The notes under the pieces were generated by a model. That model had not been told where the DNA came from and did not search any database. It was given only the letters and a program-made list of their open reading frames with translations. Positions 60,303 through 64,000 of a stretch of DNA of 64,000 nucleotides are shown here, in pieces. The translations under genes were made by a program, and so were the position numbers. The stretch comes from Pontibacter harenae (GTDB lineage: Bacteria > Bacteroidota > Bacteroidia > Cytophagales > Hymenobacteraceae). The first letter of the stretch is position 1, and each line of letters begins with the position of its first letter. The stretch lies in contig NZ_JAJJWH010000008.1 of assembly GCF_020907245.1 (NCBI RefSeq), forward strand, positions 89,326-153,325. Reading direction: 5' to 3'.

Positions 60303-62597
60303 ATGAAATCACTATCTTTTAAGTATACCCTTTCTTTTCTTTTGTGCCTACTGATGCCGCAGCTTTTGTTGGCGCAACTGTTGGTAGCAGGGCAGGTAAT
60401 AGATGCCAAAAGTCAGCTGCCGTTAAATGGTGTAACCATAACAGCTAACACAGGCGAACAGAGCATAAGTAATGCGGCAGGCGAGTTTAGTATGCAGGTT
60501 GCTGAGGCGGCTTCCGCTATAACAGTGGTGCATCTTGGCTATACGTCTAGCAGTGTTGTACTAAGAGCTGGTAACAGAACAAACTTGCGCATTTTATTGC
60601 AGCCATCAGCAGCTAGCTTGCAGGAGGTAGTGGTGACAGGCTACGAAAGTAACCGTCCTCTATTGGAAACAGCAGGGGCGATCAGTATTCTGAGCGATGA
60701 AGAAATTAGGCGCTTCGATGAGCGTTCTTTGGTGCGTGCCGTGAACACTGTGCCTGGCGTACGAATGGATGAACGCGCTCCCGCTAGCTACCGCATCTCC
60801 ATCAGGGGTAGCACCTTGCGCTCACCGTATGGCGTCAGAAACGTGAAGATGTACTTTAACGGCATTCCGCTAACTGAGGCAAACGGCACTACAGCGCTAA
60901 ATTTATTAGATGCTTCGAACATCGGAAATATTGAGATTCTGAAAGGGCCAACCGCCAGTATTTACGGAGCAGGTACAGGAGGGACTATCTTGCTAGAACC
61001 AAAACGTGCTAACGTGGGCGAACAGCAGGTACAAGTAGGAGCCACCGCTGGTTCGTATGGGTTCAGGCGTTATACTGCCACAGCCAGCAGCGGTACAGAG
61101 AAAAGCAATGTGCTGGTGCAGTATTCGCGCCAGCAGTACGACGGTTACCGGGAGCAATCGGCGGTAGATAGGCAGGTGCTACTTATTTCTCCTGAATTTT
61201 ATATATCTGATAAACAAACCATTGCTGCCAATATTATCTACACAGATTTATACTACGAGCTGCCAGGAGGCTTAACGCAGGAACAGTTCGAAGAGAACCC
61301 AAGGCAGGCAAGAGGCGGTATGTTTGGAAGTGTGCGTCAAAATGCCTCTATGAACCAGGATGGTCTTAACATCGGCCTAAAGCATGAGTACAAGTTCAGT
61401 GATGATTGGAGCAATACTACGTCGCTTTATACAATAAGCAGAGCCATTGATCATCCTTTTAACACAGATTATGAACGTAATACAAACCAGGAAGTAGGCG
61501 GGCGTACCAGCTTTATGCACCGTAGCCACATTGGCAGCTTGCCCACCACGTATACTTTTGGGGGAGAATACCAGCGAGGTTTTCAGGCTTCCCGCACCTA
61601 CGACAACAACCAGGGCAGACCAGACAGCTTGCGAACCGACGATGAGGTAACAGCCAAGACAGGTTTTGTATTCGGGCAGGCAGAATTGGAATTGCCGCAG
61701 GAATTTATACTTACGCTGGCCATGAGCTTGAACGATACCAGGTACGAATTTACACGCCTAAAGCAGGTAACAGGGCAGGGGGCGTACGAGTATAACCGAA
61801 ACTTTGAGGCTGTATTTTCGCCCAGGGTGGCTTTGCTGAAAAAACTAACCGATAAGGTTTCTGCATATGCCAGCGTTAGCTCTGGTTTCTCGCCACCTAC
61901 TGAAGAAGAAATTTTAACATCCAATGGCGTTTTAAACGAGGTGTTGGAAGCCGAAAAGGGCACAAACTATGAAGTTGGGGTTAGAGGCTATGCATTAAAC
62001 AACAGGCTAAGCTTTGATGTTGTTGGCTTTTACTTCCGTCTGAGCGAAACCATCGTGAGCCGCCAGGACATATCCAGTGTGGCTGTTTTCAGAAATGTAG
62101 GCTCTACTTCCCAAAAAGGAGTTGAAACGGCTGTGAGCTATAATTTCTTGCGTAACCCTGTAGGGCAGTTAAGAGAACTAAAGCTGTGGGGCAGCTACAC
62201 CTATAACTACTTCAGATTTAAAGAATACCAGCGCGACGGAGAAGACTTTTCTGGGAACAGGCTTACTGGTATAGCTCCACATACTGCAACGGCTGGACTA
62301 GATTTGGCAACACAGCTGGGCTTATACCTAAACGTTACGGTTAATTATGTAGATGAAATTCCGCTTACCGATGAAAATACTGTTTTTGCAGACGAATACT
62401 TGGTTTTAGGAGCAAGAGCAGGATTCCGTAGAACGCTAGGCAGGCATTGGGGCCTTGAAGTTTTTGCTGGTGCCGATAACCTGACGGATCAGAAGTATAG
62501 CTTGGGCAACGATGTAAATGCTTTTGGTAATCGCTTCTTCCAGCCAGCCCCAAACCGAAATTACTATGGAGGGTTAACGTTGCAGTACAGACTTTAA
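60303..62597 (+). CDS. TonB-dependent outer-membrane receptor
   Basis: 764 residues. Signal peptide ending LLLAQ, a CarboxypepD-reg-like domain (GQVIDAKSQLPLNGVTITAN), the plug (VVVTGYESNRPLLETAGAIS, PGVRMDERAPASYRISIRGS, GPTASIYGAGTGGTILLEPK) and a long beta-barrel with EKGTNYEVGVRGYALNNRLS and a terminal aromatic (TLQYRL). It actively imports a ligand with TonB energy. The barrel resembles siderophore/iron-complex receptors rather than SusC polysaccharide receptors, since no SusD follows. A divergent sugar dehydrogenase lies upstream. Confidence 0.9.
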   Translation: MKSLSFKYTLSFLLCLLMPQLLLAQLLVAGQVIDAKSQLPLNGVTITANTGEQSISNAAGEFSMQVAEAASAITVVHLGYTSSSVVLRAGNRTNLRILLQPSAASLQEVVVTGYESNRPLLETAGAISILSDEEIRRFDERSLVRAVNTVPGVRMDERAPASYRISIRGSTLRSPYGVRNVKMYFNGIPLTEANGTTALNLLDASNIGNIEILKGPTASIYGAGTGGTILLEPKRANVGEQQVQVGATAGSYGFRRYTATASSGTEKSNVLVQYSRQQYDGYREQSAVDRQVLLISPEFYISDKQTIAANIIYTDLYYELPGGLTQEQFEENPRQARGGMFGSVRQNASMNQDGLNIGLKHEYKFSDDWSNTTSLYTISRAIDHPFNTDYERNTNQEVGGRTSFMHRSHIGSLPTTYTFGGEYQRGFQASRTYDNNQGRPDSLRTDDEVTAKTGFVFGQAELELPQEFILTLAMSLNDTRYEFTRLKQVTGQGAYEYNRNFEAVFSPRVALLKKLTDKVSAYASVSSGFSPPTEEEILTSNGVLNEVLEAEKGTNYEVGVRGYALNNRLSFDVVGFYFRLSETIVSRQDISSVAVFRNVGSTSQKGVETAVSYNFLRNPVGQLRELKLWGSYTYNYFRFKEYQRDGEDFSGNRLTGIAPHTATAGLDLATQLGLYLNVTVNYVDEIPLTDENTVFADEYLVLGARAGFRRTLGRHWGLEVFAGADNLTDQKYSLGNDVNAFGNRFFQPAPNRNYYGGLTLQYRL

Positions 62598-62601
62598 CTG
62601 C

Positions 62602-63225
62602 TCAGCGCAAAAGGCGCTGGGTTGAAGTAGGCGGTGGGTACTGGGCCATTATACTGGCCACCACACGGCTTATAGTGCCCTCTTTTATATCTAAAGGGTC
62701 TATAACGCTCACTGCCCATCCGCGCCATACCACCTCGTTTGTATCGGGGTCAATCAAATCTATTACAAGCGTGCCTAAAGCATAATCGCTTATGCGCTGA
62801 AAGTCGGGCAGGTTTGTAAAGCCATAGTCGTAGCGGTAGCCGTACCAGTAGCTGTAGCCATATCCAAAGCCTGGAGCATAAGCCGCCTCGTTAATCGGTT
62901 GCTGCGGTGGGTCCAGTGCTATATCATAAGCAATCATCAAATCAGGGGTTTCGCCTACGTCGGCTGGTCGTAAGCCATCTCGTACCAGTTCAGTTGCAAC
63001 AGCTGCTTTCACCATCTGGTCGAGCAGAGGACTATAGTTTGTGTTTACAGTATCTGGTGAGGCTTGAATGCCACACCATCCAAAATTCTGATAAGACTGG
63101 AAAACGGCGGTATGGTCGAAGCTGTTACGCGTATCCAGAATAGCGCAACCTGTTGTAAGGGCTATGCTACATATCAGGAAAAGCAGGTGAATAACCTTTG
63201 TAAATAAGCGAGAGGTAATCGGCAT
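62602..63225 (-). CDS. DUF4136 lipoprotein
   Basis: 207 residues from the ATG at 63225; a start seven codons earlier is possible. Lipobox TTGC. The body has FDHTAVFQSYQNFGWCGIQA and a DUF4136-like core ending DPDTNEVVWRGWAVSVIDPL. A Gly/Tyr-rich insert (YAPGFGYGYSYWYGYRYDYG) is notable and could be surface-exposed. Such proteins are small envelope lipoproteins of unknown function. Convergent with the TonB receptor, with four bases between their stops. Confidence 0.85.
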   Translation of the reverse strand: MPITSRLFTKVIHLLFLICSIALTTGCAILDTRNSFDHTAVFQSYQNFGWCGIQASPDTVNTNYSPLLDQMVKAAVATELVRDGLRPADVGETPDLMIAYDIALDPPQQPINEAAYAPGFGYGYSYWYGYRYDYGFTNLPDFQRISDYALGTLVIDLIDPDTNEVVWRGWAVSVIDPLDIKEGTISRVVASIMAQYPPPTSTQRLLR

Positions 63226-63326
63226 GTTTCTGTTCTGTGTTGGCAATACAAACCTGTGTTGTAGGTTTTATACGCTGGAGCAGGCTCTATGGCTGCTTTT
63301 GATGTAACACAGAACGCTGGCTGGTC

Positions 63327-63713
63327 TTAACGGCGCTTTCGGCGGCTAATACTTTGCTGTACTAAAACTTGATTTGCCACCCATTCTTCCAGCTCTTCTG
63401 TCATGCTTTTGGCTGAAGTTATGGTGTTCAAAGTTGAAATAAGAGAAGCATTATGAGGATTCAAATTGTTCTCAATGCCTGGTAGCTGATTTAACGAGGG
63501 CTTGCCTGCTGGTGGGTTAGCAGTAACTGAAACTGTGCTTTTTGTTATAGTTTCGTTGTCATTTGCATGATTACCCGCAGTAGCTGCTATTGCTGTAGAA
63601 GTAATGGTATTGGCGGTATGTATAGCTAAACTACCAACCGATGATACCTGTGCTGTTGCATACTGTGTGGTAGAGGCTGCAACTATAAATAAAAGCAGTA
63701 TCAATTTCTTCAT
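63327..63713 (-). CDS. Small secreted protein, unrecognised
   Basis: 128 residues from the ATG at 63713 (MKKLILLLFIVAASTTQYATAQ, a clear signal peptide); earlier in-frame starts lack this. The body is Thr/Ser/Asn-rich without motifs. It ends with a basic SRRKRR tail. Function unknown; about 100 bases from the DUF4136 lipoprotein gene on the same strand. Confidence 0.6.
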   Translation of the reverse strand: MKKLILLLFIVAASTTQYATAQVSSVGSLAIHTANTITSTAIAATAGNHANDNETITKSTVSVTANPPAGKPSLNQLPGIENNLNPHNASLISTLNTITSAKSMTEELEEWVANQVLVQQSISRRKRR

Positions 63714-64000
63714 ACTATATGATTGATAGTGAATATTTGCTCCTGTAAAGGGTTGCAAAAGTAAGCCTTATATCTATAAAACCAAATATATTATTACTTG
63801 AATTATCAAGTTTTGTATTGAATACAGTATGTTGAAGCTGCTGGTTTAGCTGTATTGTTATATTATTGATAGCTGATAGTGCTGTGTTTAGTTTTTAGAG
63901 GCAGGATGTGCTAAAAAAGTGTGCAATTATTTTGATTTCACTCCAATGTTAAAGTATTTGGTAGTCCTACAGAAGTAATGATGGCATAACAAAAAAGACC
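63714..64000. other. AT-rich edge region
   Basis: 287 bases up to the window edge, AT-rich, with no reading frame or hairpin I can support. It probably holds the promoter of the small secreted protein. Confidence 0.4.

Noticed and set aside
1..64000. Prophage, integrative element or insertion sequence
   Set aside because: No transposase, integrase, capsid or target-site duplication pattern was seen; only short REP-like repeats.

Overview
The window looks like chromosomal DNA of a free-living aerobic Bacteroidota of the order Cytophagales, most probably Hymenobacteraceae (Pontibacter-like). I infer this from gene content rather than a search. The evidence is a PorP/SprF protein and a type B (CHU_C) type IX secretion tail, a TonB receptor with a carboxypeptidase-regulatory-like N-domain, many lipoproteins, Bacteroidota-type -7 boxes (TAnnTTTG), weak Shine-Dalgarno sites, and bacillithiol-linked YtxJ. 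No rRNA, CRISPR array, prophage, transposase or integrase was found. One tRNA (Arg, anticodon CCT) is present.

Layout. 1-5.7 kb: a plus-strand glycan (xylan-type) locus with the end of a GH97 enzyme, a GH8 oligoxylanase-like lipoprotein, a secreted VOC-fold protein, a GH3 beta-xylosidase/glucosidase with a PA14 insert, and a decayed GH43 remnant. 5.8-15.6 kb: tRNA-Arg, an HD-PycTM membrane protein, a very large outer-membrane metallophosphoesterase with a kinase-like middle region and a beta-barrel end, then ppk1, a SixA-like phosphatase and hflX. 15.9-19.4 kb: a glycosyltransferase plus rfbC pair and two envelope proteins. 19.5-25.9 kb: complex I genes nuoA-nuoB and nuoC on the minus strand, split by about 4.7 kb carrying three plus-strand exported proteins: a Tat flavin amine oxidase broken by a 7-bp duplication, a Tat-signal PLP aminotransferase, and a secreted Hint-domain protein. 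26-34.6 kb: thioredoxin-NHL protein, YczE-like membrane protein, a nuclease-like orphan, acylphosphatase, DUF2279 protein, sdaAA, a lipoprotein and a DUF4407 protein. 35-47.9 kb: aminotransferase, Lrp regulator, lutB, M28 peptidase, ispF, a MarR/aldo-keto reductase/Old Yellow Enzyme cluster with two matching palindromic operators, M16 peptidase, and a fused alpha-keto acid dehydrogenase E1. 48-51.3 kb: two small basic envelope proteins, ytxJ, osmC, a barrel-like protein and lipA. 51.7-58.8 kb: a type IX secretion cassette (large DUF3494/DUF11 adhesin, PorP/SprF, OmpA-family protein). 58.9-63.7 kb: PQQ-type sugar dehydrogenase, TonB receptor, DUF4136 lipoprotein and a small secreted protein.

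Several genes fit together. GH97, GH8, GH3 and the lost GH43 point to hemicellulose oligosaccharide breakdown at the cell surface. MarR, AKR and OYE form a probable reactive-electrophile response unit. The adhesin, PorP/SprF and OmpA proteins form a secretion and surface-attachment unit. LipA makes the lipoyl cofactor used by complexes containing the fused E1.

The strongest candidates for new biology are the metallophosphoesterase/kinase-like/barrel fusion, the secreted Hint protein, and the HD-PycTM protein without a neighbouring cyclase. Also notable are the 7-bp duplication that breaks the amine oxidase, the GH43 and OYE relics, and a dispersed family of short palindromic repeats. Function calls rest on reading motifs by eye; no database search was run.
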